From: Megascapheus bottae
Lineage: Eukaryota > Chordata > Mammalia > Rodentia > Geomyidae
NCBI GenBank assembly: GCA_024803745.1
Contig: JANJXV010000190.1
Coordinates: 1,067,501-1,131,500, forward strand
Length of the DNA stretch: 64,000 bases
Direction of reading: 5' to 3'
Part shown: positions 31,367-44,128 of the stretch, piece after piece
How positions within the stretch are numbered: position 1 is the first letter of the stretch
Layout of the letters: every line of letters begins with the position of its first letter
Notes under the pieces: generated by a model
Told to the model about the DNA's origin: nothing
Seen by the model: the letters and a program-made list of their open reading frames with translations, nothing else
Database searches by the model: none
Program-made: the position numbers and the translations under genes

Positions 31367-32411
31367 ACCGCGCGCGTCTTCCCGGCGGGTCCCCTGCGGC
31401 CCAGGCCTTCGTCCCCCGGCCCTTTCTTCTTTTGTCTTCTTTGAAGAGTGACTCTAGACGTGGTATCTACATATCTAACCACGGGTGAAAGGGAGGGGGA
31501 CCGCTGGCTGCCCGGGAAAAGCGAGGCGTGTAAACGGATGGAAATCGGGCTAGGCCCGGAGGAGCTTCGAGCAAAGGTGTCTAAGGAAGAGCACAGAACG
31601 AGCAGGGGCAGGGACGTTGAAAGAGGCCAGGTTTCCTCATTCCACTGCGGCCAGCAAAGCTAAAAAGCTTCAAGTACCTTGCTGGGACATTGACACACAG
31701 CAGAGGTGAATGTTCCCTTATTCTGTGATGTTCTACGGAAATCACAGAGCCCCGCCAGGCTTTCCTGAGATGGGATGAGAGAAAACCCCAGTAATCTCTT
31801 CCACATAAAAACTGCGGAGTCTTTGAGCCCGAAAGAGACATCAAACCACAAGCTTAGCACGTCACAAGCACACTGCCAGAGTAACTCCGGGAGACAGGAG
31901 CAGAGCTTGGGGAAAGGCACATTTAAGATCAAAGGCTCGGGGCTGTCGGAAAGCTTTTCCCTTTACCCTCACTTGAGTCGTCTCTCTTTGGCACACAACA
32001 GTTTGGCGACCTGGGTTGAAGAACTCTTGGAATTTCACGAGTTCTTACCTTTGCGTCCTCTGGCCCAGGGTTTAGAGAGAGGGCTTTCCTTCCCAGGTGC
32101 CTCCCTGAAAGGAGGGCACACTCATTTTAGGACTCCATTACGATCCACGGACTCGGGTAAGCAGCTGTTCCTAGCTCTGGCCCCATCCTGCAGTAAGGTT
32201 CTCTAGAAACTTAGCAGATAGAAAACTTGTGTGGAGATTTCCATTTCCGGACCCCGTGTGGACAGCTCTTCACCCTCTCCCTACAACCCGGGATCTGATC
32301 CCCCAGCCCTCCATTCAGAATAATCTTAAATCATCTGCATATCACAGGGTACACAAGGCAGTGCGGGCACAAGTTTTAATTCATCTGAAAACGCTAGATG
32401 TGAAGTATTGA
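31367..32411. other. Unique sequence flanking the CpG island, upstream of FZD10
   Basis: Single-copy-looking, GC-balanced DNA with no SINE. Open frames up to 143 codons (31775-32206) show no recognisable domain. It may include exons of a divergent lncRNA like that beside human FZD10; no evidence in the sequence decides this. Confidence 0.45.
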
Positions 32412-32418
32412 TGATGTA

Positions 32419-32452
<34 letters not shown>

Positions 32453-32470
32453 CGAGAGAGAGGGAGGGAG
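32412..32470. repeat. (TG)n(CG)n(AG)n compound microsatellite
   Basis: TATGTGTG.., then GCGCGCGCGCG, then AGAGAGAGGGAGGGAGG; the central CG run is notable. Confidence 0.95.
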
Positions 32471-34534
32471 GAGAGGGGGAGTCAGGGAGGAGGGGGGGAC
32501 AAAAAAAGCAATGAGGGAGTCCCAGCGTTGGGTTTCGGCCACTTCCCTTGAAATGTGGCTTGAAATATGACCAAAAGTTCCGTGGGGTGCATTCGTGTGA
32601 ATTGCAAATCAGAGCCTGGCTTTAATCCTCTTTCAAGGCCGGGCCTGGGATGGCGGGCGTGGACGGCCCCCCACTGCTTCTGGCGGTGGGGCCATTCAAG
32701 GGGACAGCTCCCCTCCTCCATTCCCACACTCCAAAAAACAACACCGCAGACAGACACCCTCCAACTAAATTAGATTAAACTCCTTCTCCTCCGCCGAGCT
32801 TTAGCCTTTTTACTGCCGCTCGCTGGCCCGCGCCGGGCTCCTCCTGGTTTAAAGGCACAGTGCCTCCTTTCCCACCACAGCACACATGGTTTTAGAAGCT
32901 GGGGCGGGGTGGGGCGTCTGTGGCTCCGTCTCCACACCAGTCCACAGCGTCGGTTTGAGACACGGGAGGCTTTGGAGCGCGCGTGCCCGCTCCGGGAAAA
33001 CCCTTCAGGCCTGAAACTCTGTGGGCTCTTCCTGAGGAATTCCACGGGGCGGGGGCGGGGATGAAACCACGGAATCCCGGCAAAGTGAGGTAGTTTTCGT
33101 GGCGTGTTCTCCCCGCAGGCCTGGTGAGGCTCCCTGGGCCGCGCTGTTCTTTGCTGCAGTTGCCTCACTTTCCCCTGTGTGGGGTGGGCTTCCTCCTTCC
33201 TCCTGGCCTCCAGGACTCCCCCCCACCTGCCCACCCCCACCTCTCCACCTCTGCCCTGCACAGGGCCACACTAGCCAGCATCCTCCCTTGACCAGAGCTG
33301 GGCATCCTGAGCTGACCCGCCCTCAGGAGGACCAAGGGCCTGCCCTGGTCCTCGGGCCCTGCCTGGCAGCGGCGGAGCGGGGCCCCTGGGGGAGCGGGCA
33401 TCCAGATGGCCTGAGCCAAGCCCCACCTGAACAGTGGAAACGCAGGGGGTCCTGCTCCACGGCTCCACAGCATGTCGGCAATGCCCCAGGCTGGGCCTGG
33501 CGTGGCAGGGAAGCGCTGTGGGAAGCCACCTCTCTGAGCCAAAGCTCTAGGAGGTGACAGAGAGGAGAGCTAAAGGTCCTAGAGCAAACAATTGAAGTCA
33601 GGGAGAGCCGTGGAGAGAAGCTGGTCAGCAGGACAAGAAAGGACCTCCCTGGTCAGAGATGGAGGCCGCAGGCCTGGGCTCTCCGCACAGCGTAGGCTGA
33701 CGGGCAGAGAAGGCCGAGGCAGTCCAGGCTCCTTCCCTGGCTTCTTTGCCAAGCCCTCAGCATGGTCACAGCAGCTGGCAGCCACTGCTCTACTCTCATG
33801 CCTGTATCCAAGAATTTGATGTTGAGGCATGGAAGAGTGGAGAAGGGAGTCAGAGGGCAGGACAGGGCCCGTGTGGACCGAGTGGAGGACTGGGGTGCTG
33901 GCCCTGGATGTGGCGTCAGGTGTTCCTGGGGTGCAGGTTCACTGGGTTTGCAGGGTGGAGCCGGCCAGGACCTGCCAGGCGAGCTCAGGTTCTCACCTGA
34001 AACAGAGCTGGGAGTGGAGATGCCTGGAGCCCGGGAAGAGCCTCCGGACAGAGTCTCAGCGTGGCATGAGGGTTGGCACGAGTCATCAGGTGGGCCAGGC
34101 CAGGGCCAGGCCAGGCCCTGCTCTGTAGTTACTCATCAAACCAGGGACTGGTGCCAGCTGCTGGGTACTGCTGACTGCAGGAGAGGTGGTTGTCCACAGC
34201 GCTGTGGCTGGGTTGCCACTAGATGAGTTTTGTGGAGAGACCTTGCCACTGGCTGGTATAGCCTGCCAGCAGCCCCTTGCTTGGGAACCTCACCACCCAT
34301 CACGTGGAAGCCAGTTCCTGGCAGGAAGCTCTTAATGTCTATCCAATTGTGGGTTCTGTCCCTCGGCTGAGCCCCACCTGACAAGGGTCAAATGCCCCCA
34401 TTCACAGAGAGCAGGGCAGTGAAAAAGGCCGTCACCCCATCTCTGTTGGGATTGCAACACAGGGCCTGCAATCCAGAAGTCAGGCACCAGTGTCCCGCTG
34501 AGGGAGACACCTGTTTCTCTGTGGTTTGGCAGCT
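32471..34534. other. Intergenic, conserved-looking at 32520-32900
   Basis: 32520-32650 and 32760-32900 contain long non-repetitive stretches with AATTGCAAATCAG, TTTAATCCTC, CTTTCAAGG and AAATTAGATTAAAC. The rest is GC-rich with no gene recognised. Confidence 0.45.

Positions 34535-34576
<42 letters not shown>
34535..34576. repeat. (GT)n microsatellite
   Basis: About 20 GT copies. Confidence 0.97.
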
Positions 34577-34578
<2 letters not shown>

Positions 34579-34832
34579 CCGTGTGTACACAGTGTCCTCA
34601 GCCCCCAGGGAGTGGCCCGGTCACCCACATAAGAGGTCACTGACAGTGTCAGGTTTCAGAGACGCTTGCTGGCAGGCTTCTGATGTAATTTGCACACCGG
34701 AAGGCCACAGGGACCTCACATTTCAAGTTCTTTGTGTAACGCATGGGGAAAAAATAGCACAGGCGTGAGTTGTGGGAGGCCAGCTGAGACCCCGGGTCCC
34801 AGGCGTGGAAGAGTGTGGGGAACAGCCAGCCT

Positions 34833-34874
34833 CCACGCCCTGCTCCCCACGCCCTGCTCCCCACGCCCTGCTCC
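34833..34874. repeat. 14-bp tandem repeat, 3 exact copies
   Basis: CCACGCCCTGCTCC repeated three times without mismatch. Confidence 0.97.
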
Positions 34875-35143
34875 CCGGGGCGACAGCTCCAGCCCTGGCC
34901 CAGGAGCAGCGTGACCAGAGAGCAGCCCCGCAGATGCCCTCCTCCCTGCTCCTCCTGAGCAGGAAGCTGCCCCCCCCCCCCGTCTGTGCCGGGGCCCATG
35001 AGAGCTAGCACAGTGCTTCCTGTGGACCAGGAGGGCCGTCTGCACACCGCCTCCTTCCAGCAGAGTGAGCTTATTAATGTAGCTTTGTCACCAGGTGTGG
35101 TCATGCCTCACGGTGGACACGGGCTTTACCCCCCGCCGCGGCT

Positions 35144-35144
<1 letters not shown>

Positions 35145-35190
<46 letters not shown>

Positions 35191-35232
35191 ACACGTGCGT
35201 GCATGTGTGTGTGTGCATGCATGTGCACGTGC
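35145..35232. repeat. (GT)n microsatellite with degenerate end
   Basis: About 22 perfect GT copies, then mixed GTGCATGTGTG steps. Confidence 0.95.
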
Positions 35233-36709
35233 AGCTCCTCCAGGCAGGCCTCAGACACCCCAAGGGCAGCACAGAGCCATGTCTTGGCTTGGGGTGCACG
35301 GAGGACCATCTCCATGAGAGGCAATGGGCTTTCTTACAGGGATACAACTCGCCCTGCCCCTGGGCTTTGCCTCTGGAAGTGTCCTGGAAGCTACAGCAGT
35401 GAGCTGGAAGAGCCCTCGGGAGGAGCAGGAGAGACCCCAGGCGAGTTTTAAGAGTGGATGCACACCAGGGGCTCCAGGGCGCCTGGTGAGGCAGCCTCAG
35501 GCTGTCCTGGCTGGAGTCCTGTGACAACCCCCCCACATCCCTGACACCAGACAAGTGTGGGTGTGGATGGAGGTGCTGGGCGCTCAGAAACGTGTATTAA
35601 TGCGGTGGGAGCCGCCCCGTCTCCTGCACTGCTTAGGCGGCGTGGGGGTGGTAACGTCTGCGTTCTGGACTGAGCCAAGCACTTTACACACTGAGAAGCC
35701 ACCGGCCTCAGAATGGCATTTCTCCACAGTACTCACGGAGACACATGCTTCACGGAGTCATTTGTTGAAGACAAGGTCTGGGTGCAGCCCATTCTGGACT
35801 CAGAACCACCATCCCTGGGCCTCGCCGCTGGAGTGCCGGGTTACAGGCTCGTGCCAGCTCACCGGGCCAAATCGACGCTGCACTGTGTTTTAAAGAAATG
35901 TGAGTCTGCTTTTCATCTTAAAACATCTCATTTCACGTGAACCCCCAGAGCTCTCATCACCCCACGAAACGCTTGGGGTCTGGGAACAGGTCTGGCACAA
36001 GGGAGGCCGCTCAGTGCATTGTGGACAGGTGTCTGGGGCCTGTGGCGCGGGCTGCTTGCCGTTGTCCCACTGGTCTGACATGGGGGAGGCCATGGGGTGA
36101 CGGCCCATTTCAATGCTGAGAAGGCGGAGGCGTTGACCTGGCCTCCCTGTGGGGAGCGGGCGTAATTAGAGGTACCTGGCGGCCTCCGGGAAGCCTAATC
36201 ACTGTGGGAGGGCGGAGGGCCCTGGCGGGGCCTCGGCCTGGCTTTCCTTCCCAGCCCAGCAAAGGCCACGCCAGGCCCAGCCTGGAGTTGGCACAGCACC
36301 GGCTGGGGTGCAAGGGTGAGCGCTGGACCTCTGCAGCCCAGCGCCGCCCTGGCCTCAGCCCTCTGCCCCGTGCAGCGTCTCAGGCAGGCAGCAGGCCTCG
36401 GTGCCTGATGCAGGTCTAGTAAGGTTCTGATGGTGCCACAAGAGGCCGGATCTGGGCCCCAGGAGGCAGCCAGGTGCTACTGCAGCTCTGCCCGGTGGGG
36501 TGGCACTCTGCGGCAGTGACGCCAGCCCCACCCCCATCGTGCTTGTAACCATGGTCAAAGGGCCTGGCACATCACACACCAAGACAACGTCTTCTCCTCA
36601 GAGTCCCTGTGGACATGTCACCAGAGACGAGGGCGACTGTGGCTGGGCGCAGAGGTGAGGTGGGGGTCTCCCGGAAGACACAGTCAACCCCTGGCTGTGT
36701 GTGGGTGTG
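35233..36709. other. Intergenic, no gene recognised
   Basis: GC-moderate sequence; 35860-35940 is AT-richer. No gene supported. Confidence 0.5.
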
Positions 36710-36755
36710 TCAGACAGAGAGAGACAGAGAGACAGAGACAGAGACAGAGTGTGTG
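36710..36755. repeat. GACA/GAGA microsatellite
   Basis: AGAGACAGAGACAG-type repeat adjoining a short GTGTGT run; possibly the tail of the next SINE. Confidence 0.9.
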
Positions 36756-37043
36756 TACTGAGGTTTGCACTCAGGGCCTTGTGCTTGTTCCTGTCTTATT
36801 TTTGATTGACTTTTACATCGTATTTCAAATCATGTGTTTAACAAACATCTTTCCTGTCTCTTTAGCTCATTAGTAGTGCTGAACCACTTGAGCTACGGCT
36901 CCACTTCCAGCTTTCCTTCTTTCTTTTCTGGCTAACTGGAGAGAAACGTCTCACAGATCTGTGTGTCGGGGCTTCAAGACAGGGCCTCACATCTCAGCCT
37001 TCCGAGTAGCTGTGATTTCAGGTATGAGTCACCAGTGCAGGCT
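36756..37043 (-). mobile_element. B1-headed composite SINE, interrupted
   Basis: Reverse orientation: TGAGGTTTGCACTCAGGGCC, then about 85 bp of AT-rich sequence that interrupts the element (36785-36870), then TGAACCACTTGAGCTACGGC, CTAACTGGAGAGAAACGTCT, CAGCCTTCCGAGTAGCTGTG. Confidence 0.7.
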
Positions 37044-40000
37044 TTGTGTCAGTGTTTTTAGTGGCTCCCTGCTCCTGAGCATTTTGACGATTTCCAGTTT
37101 AGTTGGGTATATCTGTGTCCACCCCCAGCGTGTAGGAAAGCAGAGTAGCCTCGGATCTGTCCTCCACTGTGGCGGCCGGGCACGGTACTCTCGTCCCCGT
37201 CAGCTCCAGGTGGGTGCTGACTGCACGCCGGCTGCCCATCCAGTTTTGGGGCTGGGCTCAGAATGTGGGGTGCGTGGAGATCATGTCCTCCCAGTCCTGT
37301 CTGGCTGGACAGGTTTCCAGTGGTGATGTAAGATGCACAGAGGCGGCAGCGTTGACAGAAGAACGCAGCACAGTGTCCCGTCAGGAGCCAGCGCACCTCC
37401 ATTCGTGCTCTGCACTCGCCTGCCCGGCCGGGGCCCCTTCTCGGCCTTTGTGAGGGCGGTTCTGATCCACCACCGCATGGGTGGTGTCTGGACTCTTCTT
37501 GCATGCTTGCTTCTTCCTTTGTCTCTACTGAGGCTCCCTCCCTCCTTGTCTGGAGGGCTGGAGGAGTTTCATTCACATCTACCACAGGACTCTGGCGGCT
37601 GTGGGCCTCTGTCTCCCTGCTCCCTCCTCAGGGTCGGAGTCTCAGAAGCCTGGCTGGGCCATGAGCTCCAGCACATGTCCTGATCTCAGTGACTCCAGGC
37701 TGCGTGTGTGACCTCTCGGAAGCTGGGAAGGCTGCTTAGGTGCAACCTGGCAGGGCTGCATCCTGCTGGAGGCAGAGAAACCGGGAGAAAGATCAGACTT
37801 CCGAGAAACACAGGGGCTGCTTTAAAGAAAGCTCCCCCAGCTCCCCCAGACTGCAGACTGCGCTGTGCAGGCCAGAGTGTGCGCTGAGCCACGCGTTGCA
37901 CAAGCAACCCCTCCTCCCACTCCTCTGTCTGCCAGTGACCAACATGGCTGCACACCTGCCATCTACCTGTCTCCAAATCAAGCTCCTCTGGTCCACCTAC
38001 TTACCTTCCTGTTACCCATTTGGCCTCCTTTCTGTCACTCACCTGCCCGTACCCTCCTGCACACCGCCTCTCTGCCAGCTGTCTAGATGTGCACCTATCA
38101 ATCTCTCATCTTGCCACGCATCTCCCTATCTGCCTACACTCGCACCCACATCGGCCCTCACAACACTGTCTGAACCTTTCTCCTGGTGGTTGGCGCCCAG
38201 CCTGACGGGCAGTATGGGGTGGTGTGTTCCCCACAGGCACACAGGCCTATGTCTGGGCCCTAGAGCCCCCTTAAAGAACAAGCCCAGCCCAGTACCCTCG
38301 TGCCCCACGGTTGGCTCACAGCCCACATCGGGATGCGCGGAGCCCAGAAGCTGATGTAGCTCCCCTGTCCCCTCTGTGGGGGTCAGGCCAAGGCCCTGCC
38401 CCTGGCAGTCGGAGGCAGAGGGCAGGAGGGGGTACGCTCACCATCTCCCAGCCAGGGGCCCCGGTAGGCCCTGGGAACGTGCAGCAGCAGTCGGCAGCCT
38501 GCAGAAGGCCCACTTGTTTTTCCTTCCCTGTTTTCATGGCGGCCTTGAGTGCTGAGGTTGATGAGGGAAGGGTAGACAGACCTGGGCCAGCATTTCCCTC
38601 CAACCCTGTCTGCTCCTGCTTCCTATCTTCACGCCTGAACAGGCGGCTGCTCGACTGGTGCCATGACTGCGGGCCGCTCTTTCCTGCCAGTGGAACCTTT
38701 CCTACCTCAGCATCACCCACTTCCCAGACGGACAGACACCAGAGCGCCACGCTGCCCGGGCTCCACGCCCCAGTGCCCAGCTGCCTCTCCTGCCATTCAC
38801 ATGACTAAGGAAGGCTGGGAGCCCCGCGCGTTTGAATCATCCACACAGAAAAGCACCTTCCCAGCTTCTCCTGAAATGCCCCCCGCCTGGCAGCGGGCCT
38901 CGCAGGCTGCTTTCCCGGCCAGCGTGCCAGTGGCTGCTAGGGACAGCTGTCCACACCCACTTCTGGCCAGGGAAAGAGCAGGCGTGGTGCCTCTTCCAGC
39001 TTAACCACACATCTTGAAACCAGCCCTGCCGGCTGCCTTTGTCCTCTGTTAGCCCTTTGCTGCTGGAGGCAGCGTGTCCCCACGGCCCACGGCCCTCGTG
39101 AGCGGGTGACCTCCTCTGAGCGGTGGGAGGGGTGTGATGTGGCCCCTCCCGGGGCGCCCTGCCCGGACTTCCCATCACCAGGGCGGTGATGTCTCCCACC
39201 CCCAGCCATGGCTGGAAGATTTGGTGGCTGGTAGAGGTGGACGGGTCAGACACATTCCGGTTCAGTGGAGGCAACCCCTACCTCCACTGCAACAAAACGC
39301 CACCGAGGGAGGAAGAGACATGAACGAAATGAGCATGGAGACTCAGACCCCGCTGTGGGAAGGGCCAGGCGCCCTTTGGGGTCCCCTTCTCTCTCCAGAG
39401 CTGGTGGTGGCGGCTGCCTGATGGCCCCGCTGCTCCTGCCTGCCTGACCTGCACGTGGTCTTCTCCCCATCATGTCTTCCTGTGTCATGTCGCCTCTGCC
39501 AGTCACGTCTGCAGCCCCCTATTTCTAAGGGAACTCACGTGGGGGGGCAGTGATGTCTCTTCTGGGGGAGAGGGGCCTAACCAGGTCTCACCCTACAGGA
39601 AGCAAGAACCCTGGACCAAGAACCCAGGAGCAGATGGTGAGACATAGGACGGCCAAGAGTGGGGGTCCCGGGTCCCCATGCCTGACCTGCAGGGCCAGCT
39701 GGGACACGAGGAGGGGGCCGGGGGGCACAGGCCAGGCCTTCTCCTTGGGGTGCTCCCTTCTCCTCCTGAGTGACAACCGGGCTGTGGGGTCACATGTCTG
39801 GGCCCCAGGCTCCATCCCAGCTCAGCACCCCGAGAATCTCAGCCACTGTCCCCAGATGGTGGCCCTTCCGCTCTTCCTCAGAAGCATGGCCTGGCTTGTG
39901 AATCTTGGTCACAAGTGAGGACGTAGGCTCTCGAGGTGGACGGAGGAGGCTGTGGTTGAACTTGTGAATCCACAGTAAGGTCAGGGAAGTCAGGTGACCT

Positions 40001-41596
40001 GCTCCCCGTCCTAGGCCCAGCGCGTTTCTGTCTGGCCTGAGACTCACACTGGAAGTCACTTTCTGCTGTGGGCAACTACCCCGGCCCCCAGGCCACGGCC
40101 TCCCCGACAGACCTGGACTGGCTGCTTCTCGGAGGAAAGCTGTGACTGTGACAGGCGGGGCGTGGAGAAAGCCCTGGCTCCCAAGGCTGGCTGTGAGCAC
40201 GATGCCACAGCCATCCAAGAGATGGGCCCTCGTGAGCCGGGCTGAGGCCGGCCCTTCTGCTTCTCTCCTGCAAAACGAACATGAATTTCCCCCTCTTTGG
40301 GGTGCTGTGATGTCACTGGTCTCCCCCTGCCTTCACGGGGGACCCTGACCCTCCCCACCCCCACTCGCCAGGCCCGTGACGTCACCACAGCTGCAGTGTT
40401 TTTGTCTAGGCTGCCCTGGAGCTGCCGCCCTCCAATCCTCAGCCTTCCAAGTAGCGGACTGGGACGAGGCGCCCAAAGTGTGTTTTCTGATGGAGCCCTA
40501 GGAACACAGTCTCCGAGCCACGCTGTGTTTCCTGCACCCTGCCTGGTGTCTGACTCTGCGCTGTGCTGGGTAGAGAGAGGCAGAGCACAGAGGGGACCGA
40601 AAAGACCCTCGGCACGCCCGTGGCTCCTCCGTCCTGCTGAATGCAGAGGTGAAAGCCCAGCCGAGCCTGCTTCTCTCACTCCAGGGTTTGTTTTGGTTTC
40701 TGTTTTATTTTTGAGGAGGAGGAAGCTGGGGCTGGGTCCTTCCCCGGCTTTGATCCCTCTATCAAGTGAGTCAGCCGAAAGTATTTTCCTCTGCCCTGCA
40801 GTCCGGGCGGCTCAAGCAGAAGTCACCATGAGTCACGCTCCATAGTGCCACAAGATTTGGGTGTATGCCAGGCCTTCTGTCCCCAGCCTGCCAGCTTGCA
40901 GGGTCCCAGGTGAGGATGGGGGTGGGGTCAGAGACGGCACTTCAAAGGGCACACAGCTATTTCCCCATGGTCTGGAGACTAGAAGTCCTGAGCTCAGGGG
41001 TGTGCACATGTGTGTCCCCTTCAGGGACCCGCCTTGCTTTCTGAGGTTCCCGAGGCACCTGCCTTCGCCGGCTCTTGTCCCTTCCCCTGCCCTGGCGTCT
41101 CGTCTCCACCGTCATGTCCACGGTGGCCCCAGCTGTGCAGGCTCCGTCAATTTCAAGTACTTACTGGTAGGACTGGGCCCAGCTGGAAGGGTCCTTGGCT
41201 CCCGGGGCTCAGTGGCTCCTGGGTTCAGATCCTCAGCTTCACTGGGCCCCGGTCAGGTGAGCTGCAGACTGGTCTGGGTGCGGCAGAGGATGGGCTGTGG
41301 TCCTCCCTGTCCTCCTGGCTTCACTCAGCCCGCAGGTCTCTGCCTCCCACAGAGGAGAGCCCTTGTCTCTAGGCTTCCCCAGGCCCCAGGCTCCTGGAAA
41401 GCACTGGCTTTGCAGCCCCCCCCTCCCCAGCAGCTGCCACAGACCCCTGCAGTGAAGCCCTGTCCAGGCCGGCCGGAACCCCACGGCCTCCCGGCAGAGC
41501 CCTGCTGGTCCAAGCTGCTCAGCCTGGCGACTCCTTATCTTAGCCTTGGCAATCTGAAACGTGTGTGCATGTCACCTTGGGCATTGTCACCTTGAA
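37044..41596. other. Intergenic, no gene recognised
   Basis: About 4.5 kb of GC-moderate DNA. 37960-38150 is a degenerate CTACC/CATCT-like tract. 40400-40460 holds a short SINE-head-like piece (CCTCAGCCTTCCAAGTAGCGG). No exon, tRNA or domain recognised. Confidence 0.5.
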
Positions 41597-41597
41597 T

Positions 41598-41631
41598 GCA
41601 CGTGTGTGTGGTGTGTGTGTGTGTGTGTGTG
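41598..41631. repeat. (GT)n microsatellite
   Basis: About 15 GT copies with one GG interruption. Confidence 0.95.
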
Positions 41632-42192
41632 AACTCCAGTGGTAATGACAGCAGAATTGCTGTGGATCTAGAGGGGACTCTCAGCTTTTGTTGAGTCAGA
41701 GACACCGTGGATCTGAGAAAAGACATTCCACTCTGACTTTATTCATGCGAGAGTCGTGAAAACCCGTGGGTTTGCACATCTGTGTTCAGATGCTCCCGGG
41801 TGTGGGCCACAGCGCCTGGCTTCAGCGGTGAGATTTTGTGACAGAGATGTGCAGTTCCAGGCTTCCCGCCCCTGCCCCGTCTAGACCCTTCCCCAACTTT
41901 TTAATTTTCCTCCAGACGTCTACTGGTTCTTAACCAACCTGCTTTCCCTCCTTTCCCTCTCTTCTTTCGGTAGATGTTTGTAATGTGGCTGGAAACAGGA
42001 TCTAGATGCAGCTTTTCTGAGATTGAGGTGGAATGAACGACAGAAGTCTTTTTTGTTTGGTATTAGCCTATTATTCATGCCCAGGAGCCCAACCTCCTCA
42101 GCTACTCCATGAGCTTCTGGGGGTGATGGTTTTGGCCTCAGATTGCCCAGGTGAAACTGGGTAGAACTCACCCTGGTGTGGAGGGGCTTCAT

Positions 42193-42310
42193 GGGTGGGT
42201 GTGGCTGTGAGGGTGGGTGTGGCTGTGAGGGTGGGTGTGGCTCAGTGTGGGTGTGGCTCTGAGGGTGGGTGTGGCTCTGAGGGTGGGTGTGGCTCTGAGG
42301 GTGGGTGGGA
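42193..42310. repeat. ~19-bp GTGTGGCTCTGAGGGTGG minisatellite, about 6 copies
   Basis: Near-identical GGGTGGGTGTGGCTGTGAGG / GGCTCTGAGG units in tandem. Confidence 0.93.
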
Positions 42311-43919
42311 CTCCGTGGGCAGGGCTCAAGGCAGTTATTTCCCCAGTGATTGCTGAGTTGGACTTTCTGTCTGGAGAGGGAGGGTTGGTGTTGAACCTTC
42401 TGTTAGTAGAGGGACAGTCTGACGTGGGTCACCATGGCCTATCCTGTGACACCAACATCCACGGGATTACACAGATCCACCGGCCAGCATGTAAGCTGAC
42501 ATGTGGCCACATTGTTGGGGCGTGGCATTGGCTCCTGAAACCACTGCTGTGGCCACTGTGACCAGGGCCTGGAGACTGAACCACACAGGGCAGGGCTCTG
42601 GCCACAGCCCGCATGCTGTCCGTCTCTGTCTGGTGCTGTCCGTGAGCTGTCCGCTCTGAATGTCCTCATGTCCCCCTAGGGAGGTGTGGCTGTGGGACTC
42701 TGCCTTCTTCTGTTCAGAGTTTGGCCTCGCTGTCTCCAGAGGAGACTGTGATTTAGACATTTCTGTCCCTTTGTGTTGATGACCAGGCCTGGACTCTGGC
42801 TATGGCTCACTTCCCGTGTCCAGCACGTCTCTATGGGGCACGTTTTGTTTCTAGGTGGAGGTGGGATGTGTCATGTAAGAAGTCCACGTCGGTGGCACTC
42901 AGGGCCCGGCTGCTGCCACATCTCTGTCTCTCCAGGGACCCCGGGCAGACACAGTCACCCCTGCCCACCTCCCTGCCAGCTCCTCAAATTGCTTTTCAGG
43001 GTGCTTCACGTCCGTGCGAGCTGTGGCTTCTCCTCTCTGGCTTCCTCTACTGCGCTTTCCTCCTGGGGGACACGGGCTGCTCACATGGAGACCTCTGGAG
43101 GGAGAGGGAGGGCCTGGACGGAGCCCTGGGTCTGCACACAGCGTGGCTGTGAGAGGAGGGAGACTGTGACTCCATCTCCACCCTGCAGTGGTCCACAGTC
43201 CCAGCAGATACCCCGGGCTCTGCTGTGTGGCCCCCAATGACAGGATCCACTGTGGGGGGCTGCATGGTGAGGGGAGGCTCCCTCGACAGGCAGCCTCTGC
43301 CCCCCCTCCAGCTGGCGGCCTCTGCCTCCCTGGCCATTCGTTCCCCACTGACAGCTAGCAGATGGGTGGGCGCCCGGGCGCTGGGGCGTGGTGCGGGTGA
43401 AGGACGGGGAGGCCGGCAGGGCCAGTCCGGTCTTGTGAGCTGACAGGAAAAGGAGAGCCACGGTTTCTCTGGAATTCGTTTCATCTCCTCCTGGCTCGGT
43501 AATTGTGTCTGTCAGGGGATTGTTCCTCTGTGCGTCTCAGGGTGACGGCGTTGGTTTCTTCCAGTTGGATGAGAAATGAGATGTGGCTTTCCTTTGCCGA
43601 AACTTGTCTGGAACCACAGCGCCCAGGAAATGTGGGGAAAACTTCATCAAAGGGAAGTTTAGGGAGATGGGGCAGGGACTTTCCTCTGCTTCGCCCTGGG
43701 CTTGGAGCCTTGCACACAGGTCCTGGCGCTGGGATTCATCCTGCGAGCCCGAGGGCAGAGCCAGGGCTCCACCCAGCCCAGGGCAGAGTGGCCTGCCTGG
43801 ACAGGAAACTTTCACCCAGGTGGCCAAGGCCACACACGGCTCTTGGGATGGCCATTTCCACGGTTTGCTCCCTGCTGCCCAGATGAGTGCTCCAGGCTCC
43901 AAGGCCAGCACCGAGGGGA
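42311..43919. other. Intergenic, no gene recognised
   Basis: Unique-looking GC-moderate sequence; no supported gene. Confidence 0.5.
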
Positions 43920-44128
43920 TCACGTGCACACATATGCACGCACACATACACACGCACACGCATACACACATCCACACAGGCATGCGCACACATGCACACA
44001 CGCCACACATGCATGCACATACACACACATACACACGCATGCATACTCACATGCACAAGGCACACACGCATGCATACACAAATATATACAATTCACGCAC
44101 ATACACGTGCACGCACACATATACATCT
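43920..44128. repeat. CA-rich degenerate tract
   Basis: CACACA, CACGCA, CATGCA and ATACAC steps over about 200 bp. Confidence 0.9.

Larger units (their letters stand above)
26560..31430. other. CpG island covering FZD10 and its upstream flank
   Basis: CG dinucleotides and GC content rise abruptly near 26560, stay extreme through the coding region and upstream minisatellites, and fall again near 31430, where ordinary AT-containing sequence resumes. Large CpG islands that include the whole coding exon are typical of intronless developmental Frizzled genes. Boundaries were judged by eye. Confidence 0.85.

Noticed and set aside
29301..31488. Gly/Arg-rich frames up to 513 codons upstream of FZD10
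   Set aside because: They translate the G-rich and 17-bp minisatellites; no domain, start context or codon bias supports a gene.
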